This document shows, piece by piece, positions 17,333-25,409 of a stretch of 64,000 nucleotides of DNA (positions are counted from its first letter, which is position 1; each line of letters starts with the position of its first letter). Where the stretch lies: contig NZ_CP034689.1 in NCBI RefSeq assembly GCF_003994415.1, forward strand, positions 496,001 to 560,000, written 5' to 3'. Made by a program: the position numbers and the translations under genes. The notes beneath the pieces are model-generated. The model saw nothing but the letters and a program-made list of their open reading frames with translations, made no database searches and was not told where the DNA came from. The stretch is from Achromobacter spanius. Its GTDB lineage: Bacteria; Pseudomonadota; Gammaproteobacteria; Burkholderiales; Burkholderiaceae_B.

Positions 17333-18621
17333 TCGTCCACCTGAAGTGAATTGAGGGGTGCGGGGAAATCCGGAACGGGATCTCCGATTGATGCGTTCCA
17401 AGACCACCAGCCGTCTTTGCCGTATGTCTCGTCGTAATGAGCGCCCTTCTCCTCCTTGCGCGCCAAGTATTCGGGAGTGCTCATGCCCCATACCTCTAAC
17501 GGCGCTGGCGTGCGCATGTCGCGCAACCAAAAATCCGGAAAAGCTGCGTCCTCGCCAGCATCAAACCTCAGCGGCTTTTCAAACCGGCGCTTTTCAGCCA
17601 CGAGCTTGTCAGCGACGAGACCCTCGAAGCCCGAATCGACCGGGATCCAGTCCCGCGTGGTTTGCATGAGAGCGATATCGACGACCTGTGCGCGCATGCT
17701 CCCGCCAGAAGACTTGGGCGGATCGGTTTGTACGACAGCGATGACGATATTTCCTGCCCGCCAAGAGTCGATTTCTCGGCCAAAGCGGCGTTCCAAAGGT
17801 TCCCAGACGTTCTCGTCGAGATTTAAGTGTGGGATGCCATGAAACCCGGCGATAGGCAGCGTCGCGCTGCCATCCATTCCTTCATGGTGCTGTGCGAGAG
17901 GTGCAATCACAACCAAGCGGCGCCTTTGAGTGATCGCTTCCAATGCCTTGGCCTTGTTGTGTCCCGCTTGCTGCCCGTTCGCGGTCGGCGTGGCGATCAC
18001 GAGGTTTTGAGCCAGTCGAACACGTCCCGCATAGGTGGTCATTGCCGAGCGCATCAAGTGGTAATGCACCACCCCTAGATTGCGCTTTCCTTCCATGCCT
18101 GGTGACCATGCGTGCAGTCCAGCCTGCGTCCAAAGAAAATGGAGAAGACCGAGCAGTGTCATGCTGGCTTGACCGGTTCGCGGGCGCGTTGCAGGCATCG
18201 ACGGCGCGGCGGCGGACGAGGCGTCCCCTTCTTCTGGGGCGGCTGTTGCACGCTGTTGAAGCCCAACCTTCAGCTTAATCTTGACCGCGCCGTCGTCGAG
18301 TTCCTGCACCACGCCGCGTCGGTACGCACCAAGACCGGACATGCTCGGATCCACGCCGTAATAAACGCAGTCTTCGCTGTGCTCCGATCCTGTCTCGGGG
18401 AAGCGGGCGAGGTGGAAGCGGTCGGAATTGGCGCGGCTGTGGATCGAGAGGCGTTTTTCACCTGCGCCGGAACACGTGCAGCGTACGTCTGCCTTGCCAT
18501 GCGCCATCAACAGTACGCGTTTCCAGCCGTCCTTGAACTGATCAGCCATTTGGAACTCCGACGAGTACGGTCGGGTCATTCCGGCTAGCGTAACCTCCAC
18601 GGTATATATCTTTCGATCCAT
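17329..18621 (-). CDS. DUF1173-family protein
   Basis: 430-residue protein matching what I know of DUF1173, a family found on plasmids and conjugative elements with no established function. An N-terminal Cys-rich part carries RCTCSGAGEKRLSI, then FPETGSEHSEDCVYYG, which looks like a zinc-binding cluster. A middle block (LLGLLHFLWTQAGLHAWSPGMEGKRNLGVVHYHL) is the most family-like. The C-terminus ends in LNSLQVDE. TGATG and ATGA overlaps couple it to the genes on both sides. Not expected to be an enzyme from anything visible. Confidence 0.75.
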   Translation of the reverse strand: MDRKIYTVEVTLAGMTRPYSSEFQMADQFKDGWKRVLLMAHGKADVRCTCSGAGEKRLSIHSRANSDRFHLARFPETGSEHSEDCVYYGVDPSMSGLGAYRRGVVQELDDGAVKIKLKVGLQQRATAAPEEGDASSAAAPSMPATRPRTGQASMTLLGLLHFLWTQAGLHAWSPGMEGKRNLGVVHYHLMRSAMTTYAGRVRLAQNLVIATPTANGQQAGHNKAKALEAITQRRRLVVIAPLAQHHEGMDGSATLPIAGFHGIPHLNLDENVWEPLERRFGREIDSWRAGNIVIAVVQTDPPKSSGGSMRAQVVDIALMQTTRDWIPVDSGFEGLVADKLVAEKRRFEKPLRFDAGEDAAFPDFWLRDMRTPAPLEVWGMSTPEYLARKEEKGAHYDETYGKDGWWSWNASIGDPVPDFPAPLNSLQVDE

Positions 18622-19115
18622 CAGTCGCCTCCGGCCTGCATCACCGCGTGCAGGATAAGGACGGGAACCCCTATGATGATGGGGACGCGCATAACGGCCA
18701 CAGCGATCTGTTGATAGATGTTCAATTCGCTGAAGGAGCCGTAAGAAAAGTACAGGGAGACGTTAGCGACAAGGAAAATCACTAGACCCGCCACCCCGCT
18801 GACGCCCAGCCAGAACAAGACCGCTGCCTTACGCTTTGATGCGTCAGGGGCTATTGGCGGCTCTCTTTCCCTCATGCCATAACTGACCAGCCCGGCCCAA
18901 GCAGCGCATGCGACGCCGATTAGTCCTACTGAGACAGCTCCCCAGAGCCGCCCGCCCAGGGAAACCAGCCACAGAACATTTGCCCATTCTTCAATTAGCT
19001 TTCCAACCGTGGCCAGGACCACGACGATCAAGGCCAGCCCTATTGCGACCTTTATCGCGGACGAAGCCATTAACGTGCTGTTTGGGTTTCGATGAGTCGG
19101 ATGTTTTTTGTGCAA
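18621..19115 (-). CDS. Four-helix membrane protein, unknown function
   Basis: 164 residues, with a TTG start at 19115 backed by GGAG six bases upstream. Hydrophobic segments lie at about 20-40 (IKVAIGLALIVVVLATVG), 48-75 (VLWLVSLGGRLWGAVSVGLIGVACAAWAGL), 95-120 and 140-158. It has a His/Lys-rich N-terminus. Its stop overlaps the DUF1173 start (TGATG), making a coupled operon. No family recognised; possibly a mating-pair or surface-related accessory. Confidence 0.65.
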   Translation of the reverse strand: MHKKHPTHRNPNSTLMASSAIKVAIGLALIVVVLATVGKLIEEWANVLWLVSLGGRLWGAVSVGLIGVACAAWAGLVSYGMREREPPIAPDASKRKAAVLFWLGVSGVAGLVIFLVANVSLYFSYGSFSELNIYQQIAVAVMRVPIIIGVPVLILHAVMQAGGD

Positions 19116-19151
19116 GATGTACTCCGTTTTTCGGACTGCCAGCCTTTCGCT

Positions 19152-19496
19152 TTAGATCAACGCCGTACTCAGCTTTGAGAGCTCCGAGGCACGAACGTAG
19201 ATAGCTCTCTTGCCGCCGCGCAATCCTGCGACCGTCGACATCAACGCGAGGGCAACAAGAAGTTGCGCATCCAGCAGGATGGCCATAAACGCCTCCTGGA
19301 ACGCTTCGACGATTGGTACTTCATGGCTGTGCGCATGCCAGATAGCTGTGCCGAGGATGGTCAGGGCCACAAAGTGCGCAGCGGCATTCTTCGTTAAGGC
19401 CATCAGCCATCGTCGGTTGGTTGCGCGGCTCCCATCAGCCTGGCTACAAAATTGATACTTGCTGTTGAACTCGCGCTTTCTTTGAAGAGCGTTCAT
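19152..19496 (-). CDS. Small membrane protein (114 residues)
   Basis: First gene of the leftward operon. It has a basic N-terminus (MNALQRKREFNSKYQF), then two hydrophobic segments (HFVALTILGTAIWH and FMAILLDAQLLVALALMSTVAGL). It lies 68 bases from the KorB-type operator at 19564, which probably controls it and the genes after it. An inner ATG at 19403 is an alternative start. No family recognised. Confidence 0.55.
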   Translation of the reverse strand: MNALQRKREFNSKYQFCSQADGSRATNRRWLMALTKNAAAHFVALTILGTAIWHAHSHEVPIVEAFQEAFMAILLDAQLLVALALMSTVAGLRGGKRAIYVRASELSKLSTALI

Positions 19497-19563
19497 TTGT
19501 GTATAGATCTCCGTGAGATGGAGCCATGTGCCATCCGAATCGGAGCGCTCGATTTTCGAAGTG

Positions 19564-19576
19564 TTTAGCAGCTAAA
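19564..19576. promoter_or_regulatory. KorB-type operator 1
   Basis: TTTAGCAGCTAAA, inside a perfect 19-base palindrome GTGTTTAGCAGCTAAACAC. The IncP KorB operator consensus is TTTAGC(G/C)GCTAAA; here the centre is A. It lies upstream of the leftward small-membrane/DUF1173/xis/int operon. Confidence 0.8.
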
Positions 19577-20037
19577 CACCGGGAAAAATCCTGATGAACG
19601 CCGATTCGGATGCCGCCGCCGAGATACCACAACGTTGGCGGCTTCCTGCCGACTTGCACGGCACAGGCAAGTTGAGACCCTGCCCGGTGTTCGCCCAACA
19701 CGTTATTCGCCACGTGGGGCATGTCTTACTTAGGCGCTCGTCTGAATGCCCGACCTCGCTTTCGCGGTCAGTCGGTCCACTTCAGCAGGGATGGAAAGCA
19801 ACTCCATTCACTGCACGAGATCAATGCGCCCGCCAGGCTCTGCACCTGGCCGGATTTGTACGTCAGCGCTGTCGCTAACGAGCTTCACGGGCCTCGTCTG
19901 GCGCATTGAATCTTGCCGCTTCTTTAATGCCCGGGGCCAAGCTTTCGCTCGCGGCAATCTCCCCTACCGCAGCGCTCAATTAGCCGCTGCGGGGCGTTTA
20001 CTTGTTTCGTCGTGTTAAAGAGCGTGTGAAAAGCACT
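19577..20037. other. Intergenic region with an inverted repeat
   Basis: No credible gene; the frames seen have no family resemblance. It contains the inverted repeat CCGCAGCG/CGCTGCGG at 19967-19974 and 19985-19992. Stretches such as CTTTCGCTCGCGGCAATCT look like decayed coding or structural DNA. Confidence 0.4.
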
Positions 20038-20055
20038 GTACTCTTTAGTACATAT
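20038..20055. promoter_or_regulatory. Switch operator 1 (GTACT-N4-AGTAC)
   Basis: GTACTCTTTAGTACATAT: perfect GTACT/AGTAC arms around CTTT, then ATAT. It is identical to the 18 bases at 20749. A probable binding site of the repressor encoded at 20281-20682, lying on that gene's 3' side. Confidence 0.65.
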
Positions 20056-20062
20056 CTGGTCA

Positions 20063-20080
20063 ATACCTTTTAGTACATAT
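20063..20080. promoter_or_regulatory. Switch operator 2 (degenerate copy)
   Basis: ATACCTTTTAGTACATAT matches switch operator 1 at 14 of 18 positions, keeping the AGTACATAT half and the 4-base spacer. It lies 25 bases (start to start) from operator 1. Confidence 0.55.
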
Positions 20081-20280
20081 TTCGGAAAGTCTCCGATAAT
20101 CGAGCTTTTTTTATTTATTGATACACTGAGAAACAATACTGATACACATCGCGACTGCCCCTAGAAAGTGGGAAGTCTTAGCCGCCAGCCGAGGGCGCGG
20201 ACCATACCAATCGCAGGTGCAAGCGTTTGGCGGACGCGTGTGTCCGGCCAACGCTGCACGCATGACTGCTCATGCGAGGA

Positions 20281-20682
20281 TTAGGCCGTTCTTTTTTTCT
20301 GGATTGCGCCCGCGATGAATTCCGACACTCGAACGTCTAATTCGTGTCGCTTCTCGGGGCTTAGATGCAGGAAATCGTCGTAAGACGCCAGCCGAAAGGG
20401 CCATTCGGTGTGGGGCGACGATGGTGTACGGCTAGGCGGCGTCGCTACCGGCGTGCCTTCCCTCTTCATCACGCCCTCTAGATAGCGCAGTGGCATGCCC
20501 ACAGTCGCTTCTAGGTTCCTGGCGCGCCGGGAGCCAAAGCTCTTCGTACGCAGTAACTGGGAGATTTCGCTCTCATTGAGATTGTGAGCGATGCAAAACG
20601 CGCGCGTGTTCGCATGGTGCGCAGATATCCACGCACGTAACTGGTCCCGGCGGACCTGCATCTCCTGCGCAGCGGCGTCCAT
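20281..20682 (-). CDS. CI-like HTH repressor (DNA-binding domain type)
   Basis: 133 residues. The region RAFCIAHNLNESEISQLLRTKSFGSRRARNLEATVGMPLRYLE looks like a Cro/CI-family helix-turn-helix. The C-terminal part (DFLHLSPEKRHELDVRVSEFIAG) is not a LexA/CI autoprotease domain, since no Ser/Lys dyad region is present. It diverges from the Cro-like gene at 20765 with a shared upstream region, and three copies of a GTACT/AGTAC operator lie around it. It probably holds the element in the quiescent state, though how it is relieved is not visible. Confidence 0.68.
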   Translation of the reverse strand: MDAAAQEMQVRRDQLRAWISAHHANTRAFCIAHNLNESEISQLLRTKSFGSRRARNLEATVGMPLRYLEGVMKREGTPVATPPSRTPSSPHTEWPFRLASYDDFLHLSPEKRHELDVRVSEFIAGAIQKKRTA

Positions 20683-20748
20683 GGGCCGGATTCTGCATGA
20701 CTGGACATCGCTTTACCAAAAAGTACAAGACATATGTGCCAAAAAAAT

Positions 20749-20766
20749 GTACTCTTTAGTACATAT
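20749..20766. promoter_or_regulatory. Switch operator 3, over the Cro-like start
   Basis: GTACTCTTTAGTACATAT, identical to 20038-20055. Its last bases form part of the ATG at 20765, so bound protein would sit on the start of the Cro-like gene. A half-similar AGTACAAGACATAT lies at about 20722. Confidence 0.65.
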
Positions 20767-21061
20767 GAATGCCGCTAAACGATACCCCCGCATTGAATCC
20801 CTGATCAAGTGGCTGAAGGTAACGCCTGTTGCCGAGGCTCGCGCGCAGTGCCTTGCTCAGCACACCACGTGGGAATACCTACGCCAAATCGCATATGGCT
20901 ACAAGCTCGTCGGCCCTCGCAGAGGCGTGGCCATCGAACGGGCTACGGGCGTCCCTCGTCGCGAGTTGCGCCCTCATGATTATTGGCTTGCCTGGCCTGA
21001 TCTCCCCGAGCCCTCGGATCAAGAACACACTGGCGAAGCCGAGTTGAAGCGCTTTCCCTAA
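20765..21061 (+). CDS. Cro-like small DNA-binding protein
   Basis: 98 residues from ATG 20765 (MNAAKRYPRIESLIKWLKV), or 104 from ATG 20747. The core AQCLAQHTTWEYLRQIAYGYKLVGPRRGVAIERATGVPRRELRPHDYWLAWPDL resembles YdaS/Cro-type regulators that use a xenobiotic-response HTH. It is divergent from the CI-like repressor and precedes incC/korB. No ribosome site is visible at either start, so it may be read from a leaderless mRNA. Confidence 0.65.
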   Translation: MNAAKRYPRIESLIKWLKVTPVAEARAQCLAQHTTWEYLRQIAYGYKLVGPRRGVAIERATGVPRRELRPHDYWLAWPDLPEPSDQEHTGEAELKRFP

Positions 21062-21068
21062 TTCAATG

Positions 21069-21081
21069 TTTAGCGGCTAAA
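21069..21081. promoter_or_regulatory. KorB-type operator 2
   Basis: TTTAGCGGCTAAA, exact match to the IncP consensus, within TGTTTAGCGGCTAAACA. It is 57 bases before the incC start and 12 bases from operator 3, so incC/korB is probably autoregulated. Confidence 0.88.
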
Positions 21082-21092
21082 CACATCGCCGC

Positions 21093-21105
21093 TTTAGCCG
21101 CTAAA
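21093..21105. promoter_or_regulatory. KorB-type operator 3
   Basis: TTTAGCCGCTAAA, exact consensus match. The 24-base centre-to-centre distance to operator 2 places the two on about the same face of the helix. Confidence 0.88.
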
Positions 21106-21137
21106 CGCCCGCACCTCAATGCAAAAGAGGAATGCTT

Positions 21138-21893
21138 ATGGAAATGAAAATTCTCGCAGTCGCACAAGGAAAGGGCGGTGTTGGCAAGACCACGACCGCC
21201 GTCAACACCTCATTTGAAGCAGCCGAAGCAGAGGCTAGGGTCTTGGTTGTCGATTTGGATTCTGGCGACCTCTCCAAGACCCTGGCTCGGTTCAAGCTGG
21301 ACATCCCTGCAAGCGCACTCTTTCTCGACAGTCCGCCGGTAGTGCCTACTCACGAATCGAACATCTCCTTGATCGCAGCGGATCAGTTGCTTGCGAACTT
21401 GATCTACATGCCGCTTGAAACCGCGCTAAGAAATTTCCGGGTAAATCTGTCGGCCTTCGCTGAAAAGGGCTATGACCTCTGCGTGATTGATACAGCGCCG
21501 GGCGTAAGTATCGCCTTGGCAGCAGCGCTCCACGCTGCCGATGCGGTCATATCCCCTGTGGAAATGGAGGAGTACAGCATCGAAGGGATCAAGAAGATGA
21601 TGCGCGTGATACTCAATGCTCGGCAGCGCAATCCTAAGCTGCAATTTCTTGGGCTACTTCCCAGCATGGTGGACCGGCGGAATCCGCGTCAGGTGCGACA
21701 TCTGGAAGAAGTGCGCGCTGCACACGAGAAGCTGCTTGCTCCCGTCACCATCGGCCTGCGCAGCAGTGTCGCCGAGGCGCTGGGTATGGGTGAGCCCGTC
21801 TGGAAAAGCAAGAAGACTTCGGCGCGTGCGGCCGGCGCTGAAATGCGCGCCCTGGGCCAGTACATCCGCACCAAGATGGGAGTAAAGGCATGA
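21138..21893 (+). CDS. incC: ParA/IncC-like partition ATPase
   Basis: 251-residue ATPase with the deviant Walker A box AQGKGGVGKTTTAV at the very N-terminus, the LVVDLD motif near residue 40 and YDLCVIDTAPG as Walker B. There is no N-terminal HTH, so it is a short ParA like IncC2 of IncP plasmids. ATG 21138 was chosen over 21132 because AAGAGG is then correctly spaced. Its stop overlaps the korB start (ATGA). It should move or position the element, or its circular form, with the KorB-like protein as partner. Confidence 0.88.
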   Translation: MEMKILAVAQGKGGVGKTTTAVNTSFEAAEAEARVLVVDLDSGDLSKTLARFKLDIPASALFLDSPPVVPTHESNISLIAADQLLANLIYMPLETALRNFRVNLSAFAEKGYDLCVIDTAPGVSIALAAALHAADAVISPVEMEEYSIEGIKKMMRVILNARQRNPKLQFLGLLPSMVDRRNPRQVRHLEEVRAAHEKLLAPVTIGLRSSVAEALGMGEPVWKSKKTSARAAGAEMRALGQYIRTKMGVKA

Positions 21894-23071
21894 TGGATCT
21901 AAAAGGACTGGGAGACTTGGCGTCCATCTTGGATATGCCGTCCACTACAACCGGTGAACCGATGATGATCGATATCGACCTCATCGACGAAGATTGCAAC
22001 GTTCGCTCAGAAGGCAATCCGGGGTTCAGCGAGGAAAGTATTGGCGAACTGCGAGCCTCTCTTCGCACGGATGGGATGGAAAGCCCGATTTCCCTTTATC
22101 CCAACCCTGATCGACCTGGTCGCTTCATTATCAACTTTGGTCACCGGCGATTTCGGGCCGCAAAGGCTGAGGGTTGGCGCGAAGTGCCAGGCTTCCTGAC
22201 GCTTAAGAAAATCAGCCGCCGTGCCCAAGCCGCGGAGAACATCCAACGGGAAAACCTAACTGCCCATGAGATCGCCCTCTATATCCGGGACGAACTGGCA
22301 GATGGGCAGAGCCAGACCGCCATCGCTGAGAGTCTTGGTAAGTCCAAGGCATGGGTAACCCAGCACGCCAAACTACTGGACCTGCCGGACCCAGTAGCAG
22401 GTGCCGTGGCCTCCGGCAAGGTCACGGACGTAACGTTGGCAAATGAACTCGCGGTCGCGCACAGGGAGGATCCGAAAGCAGTCGAGGACCTGTTGAAAGC
22501 GCCAGAACAAAAGCCCACGCGCGCCGCCGTTAAAGCCATCCGGCAAGGTAGCAAGCCGAAGGTCCAATCGGCCGAGCCCAAGGGCCCTACGCAAACCGAA
22601 GATCCCTGCGATGATCGGCACGCTGGCCAGCAAGCAGAGCAGGGCGTGGCGATCACGTTTGTTGCGGACACGAATGGCATCCGCTTTCGACGTGAAGTCC
22701 CCGATGAGGTGAAAGCCGAATTTCAACGCCGGCGAGAGCAGCTTGCGCAGGAGCAACGCGACAGCGCCAACCCCACGCTGCGCCGGGCCGGTATGGACGC
22801 CTTGAATCGCCTCATCGAAATTGCTCGACGGGACACCGGCCAGAGCAAGCGTGTCGCGGACTTTCTGCTTGCCTGGTGGAACGCCACCAGCTGCCGTGGC
22901 TTCGACCTGACAGACCTATGGAACGTAGATAAGGAGATCTACGACGACATGCTGGGGGTCATCAACCTGATCCGCCATACTCGGTCCTATCCAGATAGTC
23001 TGAGCACGCCTGTGCACGAAGCGTTCAAGGAACTGGTCAAACTCTGGCGGCCGCACCTCGATCAGGACTGA
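21890..23071 (+). CDS. korB: KorB-like ParB-family regulator with a distinct C-terminal domain
   Basis: 393-residue DNA-binding protein. The N-terminal half is ParB-like: a nuclease-fold-like part with GRFIINFGHRRFRAAKAEGW and NIQRENLTAHEIALYI, then an HTH QTAIAESLGKSKAWVTQHAKLLDLP, very like KorB. After a charged linker, residues ~300-393 (RRAGMDALNRLIEIARRDTGQSKRV, then ADFLLAWWNA) resemble a plasmid domain I recall as DUF7673, not the SH3-like KorB dimer domain. Six KorB-type operators nearby support a regulator plus partition role. Confidence 0.87.
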   Translation: MMDLKGLGDLASILDMPSTTTGEPMMIDIDLIDEDCNVRSEGNPGFSEESIGELRASLRTDGMESPISLYPNPDRPGRFIINFGHRRFRAAKAEGWREVPGFLTLKKISRRAQAAENIQRENLTAHEIALYIRDELADGQSQTAIAESLGKSKAWVTQHAKLLDLPDPVAGAVASGKVTDVTLANELAVAHREDPKAVEDLLKAPEQKPTRAAVKAIRQGSKPKVQSAEPKGPTQTEDPCDDRHAGQQAEQGVAITFVADTNGIRFRREVPDEVKAEFQRRREQLAQEQRDSANPTLRRAGMDALNRLIEIARRDTGQSKRVADFLLAWWNATSCRGFDLTDLWNVDKEIYDDMLGVINLIRHTRSYPDSLSTPVHEAFKELVKLWRPHLDQD

Positions 23072-23086
23072 TCCGCAGATACGGTG

Positions 23087-23099
23087 TTTAGCAGCTAAA
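23087..23099. promoter_or_regulatory. KorB-type operator 4
   Basis: TTTAGCAGCTAAA within GTGTTTAGCAGCTAAAC, 16 bases before the H-NS-like start codon and 16 bases after the korB stop. Confidence 0.8.
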
Positions 23100-23114
23100 C
23101 GTAGGAAACCAAAA

Positions 23115-23483
23115 ATGAAACGTAAGGAAACTGCAATGCCCTTGAACAAACCGCTCGCCAAGCTCAATGCACAAATCCAAGCTCTCCAGCGACGTGCCGA
23201 AACCCTTCGCATCAATGGCAGGACGGCAGCTGTACAAAAGATCGTCGCGCAAATGCACGAGTTTCAGATTTCTCCCTCGGATATCCAGGCCGCATATGGC
23301 GCAACGAAGTCTGCTCGCCCCAAGCGCAAAAAGGCTGTTGAGCGAACCGAATCCCGTCGCCCGGTCGCGCCGAAATACCGTCATCCTGAATCTGGTTATA
23401 CCTGGACCGGACGTGGGCGAGCGCCGCGCTGGCTGACTGCTGCGGAGCTCGCAGGAGCGTCGCGCGAACAATTCAGAATCTGA
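23115..23483 (+). CDS. H-NS family nucleoid protein
   Basis: 122 residues. The N-terminal half (LAKLNAQIQALQRRAETLRINGRTAAVQKIVAQMHEF) is the coiled-coil oligomerisation part. The C-terminal block PKYRHPESGYTWTGRGRAPRWLTAAELAG is the DNA-binding domain of H-NS-like proteins such as Bordetella BpH3, with the GRGRAPRW hook that enters the minor groove. Mobile-element H-NS copies usually silence AT-rich cargo. The start follows AGGAAACCAAAA. The adjacent operator suggests KorB control. Confidence 0.88.
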   Translation: MKRKETAMPLNKPLAKLNAQIQALQRRAETLRINGRTAAVQKIVAQMHEFQISPSDIQAAYGATKSARPKRKKAVERTESRRPVAPKYRHPESGYTWTGRGRAPRWLTAAELAGASREQFRI

Positions 23484-23539
23484 AGCAGGATGGATCAGAC
23501 GCCATCCTGGAAACAACATTGCGACTTTGGAGATATGTC

Positions 23540-23788
23540 ATGAGCGATAGCCATTTGCGTCCCAGACCCCGTCAATGCCTGGGCAACTTGTGGGTGTACA
23601 GGGCGACTGTGATCTGCATGCTGCTTATGGCCCTCGCGGCTGCGATCGGGCTCTTCTACCTCGCATCCATTTTTATGGACAGCCTGGCCCCAGACACAAG
23701 GATGTTCGTCGACATTCTCTCGTTCTTCTTTATCGCTTTCCTCATCGTCGTCAGTGCATGCTTTATGTCGCGGCGTTGGCCAGAGTGA
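23540..23788 (+). CDS. Small two-helix membrane protein
   Basis: 82 residues from ATG 23540, which has GGAG 7 bases upstream; a TTG at 23519 would add 7 residues. Two hydrophobic segments are evident (VICMLLMALAAAIGLFYLASIFM and MFVDILSFFFIAFLIVVSACFM), with charged ends. It lies 56 bases after the H-NS gene in the same direction. No family recognised. Confidence 0.6.
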   Translation: MSDSHLRPRPRQCLGNLWVYRATVICMLLMALAAAIGLFYLASIFMDSLAPDTRMFVDILSFFFIAFLIVVSACFMSRRWPE

Positions 23789-23887
23789 CTCGGCCGGCTT
23801 TACGTCGTGCAGTTTCGTCCACCCGGTAAGTTAGCCCCTAACGCAGGACTTGTTGCAGTAAAATGAAAGACCTTCGGAGATACCCCA

Positions 23888-24094
23888 ATGCTGACTTCTA
23901 AAGACGTGATAGAACGGCGCCGCGCTGTAGCAAATGCGGTGGCGAACCAGCGGCTGGAAGGCTTGGAACCCGACTCACGCACAGTTGCCGACCTTGAACG
24001 TGCAGCGGCTGGTGAATTGAGCGTGTCGGACGTCCTCCGTACCCTGCATGCCCGCATCGCCGCTGGCGAATTTCGTTCGTCGCCCGCTCGATAG
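23888..24094 (+). CDS. VbhA-like antitoxin
   Basis: 68-residue protein with the architecture of VbhA antitoxins, which inhibit class I Fic enzymes by inserting a glutamate into the ATP site. The inhibitory motif (S/T)xxxE(G/N) appears as NQRLEG in ANAVANQRLEGLEPDS, with Asn where Ser/Thr is usual. ADLERAAAGELSVSDVL follows, as in the family. The ribosome site GGAG is well placed. It lies directly before the fic gene. Confidence 0.8.
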   Translation: MLTSKDVIERRRAVANAVANQRLEGLEPDSRTVADLERAAAGELSVSDVLRTLHARIAAGEFRSSPAR

Positions 24095-24119
24095 CTTCAA
24101 TGACCGCATAGGCCAGTTC

Positions 24120-25034
24120 ATGGCCAAATACCCCATCAACGCGCAAGATCCATACGTAGACCCTGTTTCCGGGGTTCTGCGTAATCGTCTTGCAATCACT
24201 GACCAGGCCGAACTGGACAAGGTGGAGGCAACCTTCGCCGCCGTGCGCTCTTATGAACTTGCTACGGACCCCATTCGGGGGCAGTTTGACCTGGCGCACC
24301 TTCAACAGATCCATCAGCGGTTGTTCGGCGACGTCTATGACTGGGCGGGCAAGATCCGCACGGTCGACATTTCGAAGGGCACAACACGCTTCGCCAGCCA
24401 CGAGCAGATCACAAGCTATGCGCCCCAGATCACGAGACCACTTTCGCGCGAAGGTCTCCTGAAGGGCCTTGCGCCTGATTCGTTCAGTGAGCGTGCTGGC
24501 CATTACTTGGGCGAGTTGAATGTGCTTCATCCCTTCCGGGAAGGCAATGGCAGAAGTATTCGGGAGTTCATCGGTCAGCTTGCAAGGGATGCAGGCTACG
24601 GCATTGACTGGCAGGGCGTTGATCGGGGCGAGATGACGAAGGCGTCGATCGAGGCCTATCAAGGAGACTCGCAGCGCATGGCGCACCTGATCCGCGCCAG
24701 TCTCCGAGAAGTTGACTGGGAATACGCTCTGGATCTGGCGAGGGCGGTGGCGGGCGATCGCGCACACGTCGTTCAGGCTATTCCTGGGCAGAGTTATGAA
24801 GGCGTGGTTATCGGATTGACCGAGCGGTACCTGGTTCAAGAACAAAAGGGCCAGGCTGGGGAGATGGTCCTGCACAGCCGTCGCGCGCTCCTCAACGTGG
24901 ATCTCGCCCTTCCAGGGCAGATGATCGGAATCCGCTATCCGCATGGTGGCGTCGGCTTGGTGGAAGCATCTCTGTCACAACCAGAGCGAGAGAACTCAAT
25001 GCAGCTGCAACGCGACCGCGGGCATGAGCGGTGA
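24120..25034 (+). CDS. Fic-family toxin (VbhT-like) with KfrB-like C-terminal domain
   Basis: Adenylyl-transferase toxin that would AMPylate host targets unless held by the antitoxin. The Fic signature HPFREGNGRSIR is complete, with the catalytic His, and GDVYDWAGKIRTVDISKG is the usual upstream block. ATG 24120 (MAKYPINAQDPYVDP) matches the family N-terminus; an ATG at 24048 is possible and would overlap the antitoxin. Residues ~235-285 (YEGVVIGLTERYLVQ through LPGQMIGIRYPHGG) look like the KfrB fold found in plasmid proteins. It functions as an addiction or transfer-linked module. Confidence 0.85.
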   Translation: MAKYPINAQDPYVDPVSGVLRNRLAITDQAELDKVEATFAAVRSYELATDPIRGQFDLAHLQQIHQRLFGDVYDWAGKIRTVDISKGTTRFASHEQITSYAPQITRPLSREGLLKGLAPDSFSERAGHYLGELNVLHPFREGNGRSIREFIGQLARDAGYGIDWQGVDRGEMTKASIEAYQGDSQRMAHLIRASLREVDWEYALDLARAVAGDRAHVVQAIPGQSYEGVVIGLTERYLVQEQKGQAGEMVLHSRRALLNVDLALPGQMIGIRYPHGGVGLVEASLSQPERENSMQLQRDRGHER

Positions 25035-25044
25035 GATGGACTTG

Positions 25045-25057
25045 TTTAGCCGCTAAA
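25045..25057. promoter_or_regulatory. KorB-type operator 5
   Basis: TTTAGCCGCTAAA, exact consensus, just after the fic stop. No rightward gene begins within 300 bases, so it may act at a distance (KorB is known to slide or clamp) or serve partition. Confidence 0.82.
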
Positions 25058-25409
25058 CAATTGGCTGGCCGCTTCACCACACATACAACCCGAAAAGACG
25101 TTTATCCGAACCCGTGGATATGTGGATGATCGCTGCGCGACCACCCGGCTCGCTTCGCTCGGCCCATGGACAACCGCTGATGGACAAACGGTGGACAGGC
25201 TCCGCCTGACCACGCGCTTGACCACAGGGATTGCCCACCGGCTTCCCGAGTTTCACCCACATACCCACCGGCCCCCACCGACCAAACATGAGATACAGAA
25301 GTTCAAGACACGCGCCCGAATGTGGCGACCGACGCAATTAAGTCATCACATTCAGGGTACGGACTGCGAATGCTCGGCCGGTCCTATGACGCGATGCAGA
25401 GATCGCCGA
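25058..25409. other. Non-coding region between fic and a convergent gene
   Basis: No supported gene. It has several similar short words (GATGGACAAAC, GGTGGACAGG, CCATGGACAAC) and near-DnaA-box sequences (TGTGGATGA, TTTATCCGA), which could belong to a replication origin. Each match is imperfect and I do not call an origin. Confidence 0.35.

Noticed and set aside
19594..20018. Small frames in the gap between the membrane operon and the repressor
   Set aside because: No ribosome site, no family resemblance and overlapping alternatives in several frames.
25058..25409. Possible replication origin with near-DnaA boxes and repeated GGACA words
   Set aside because: No box matches fully and the repeats are neither regular nor phased; listed only as a remark.
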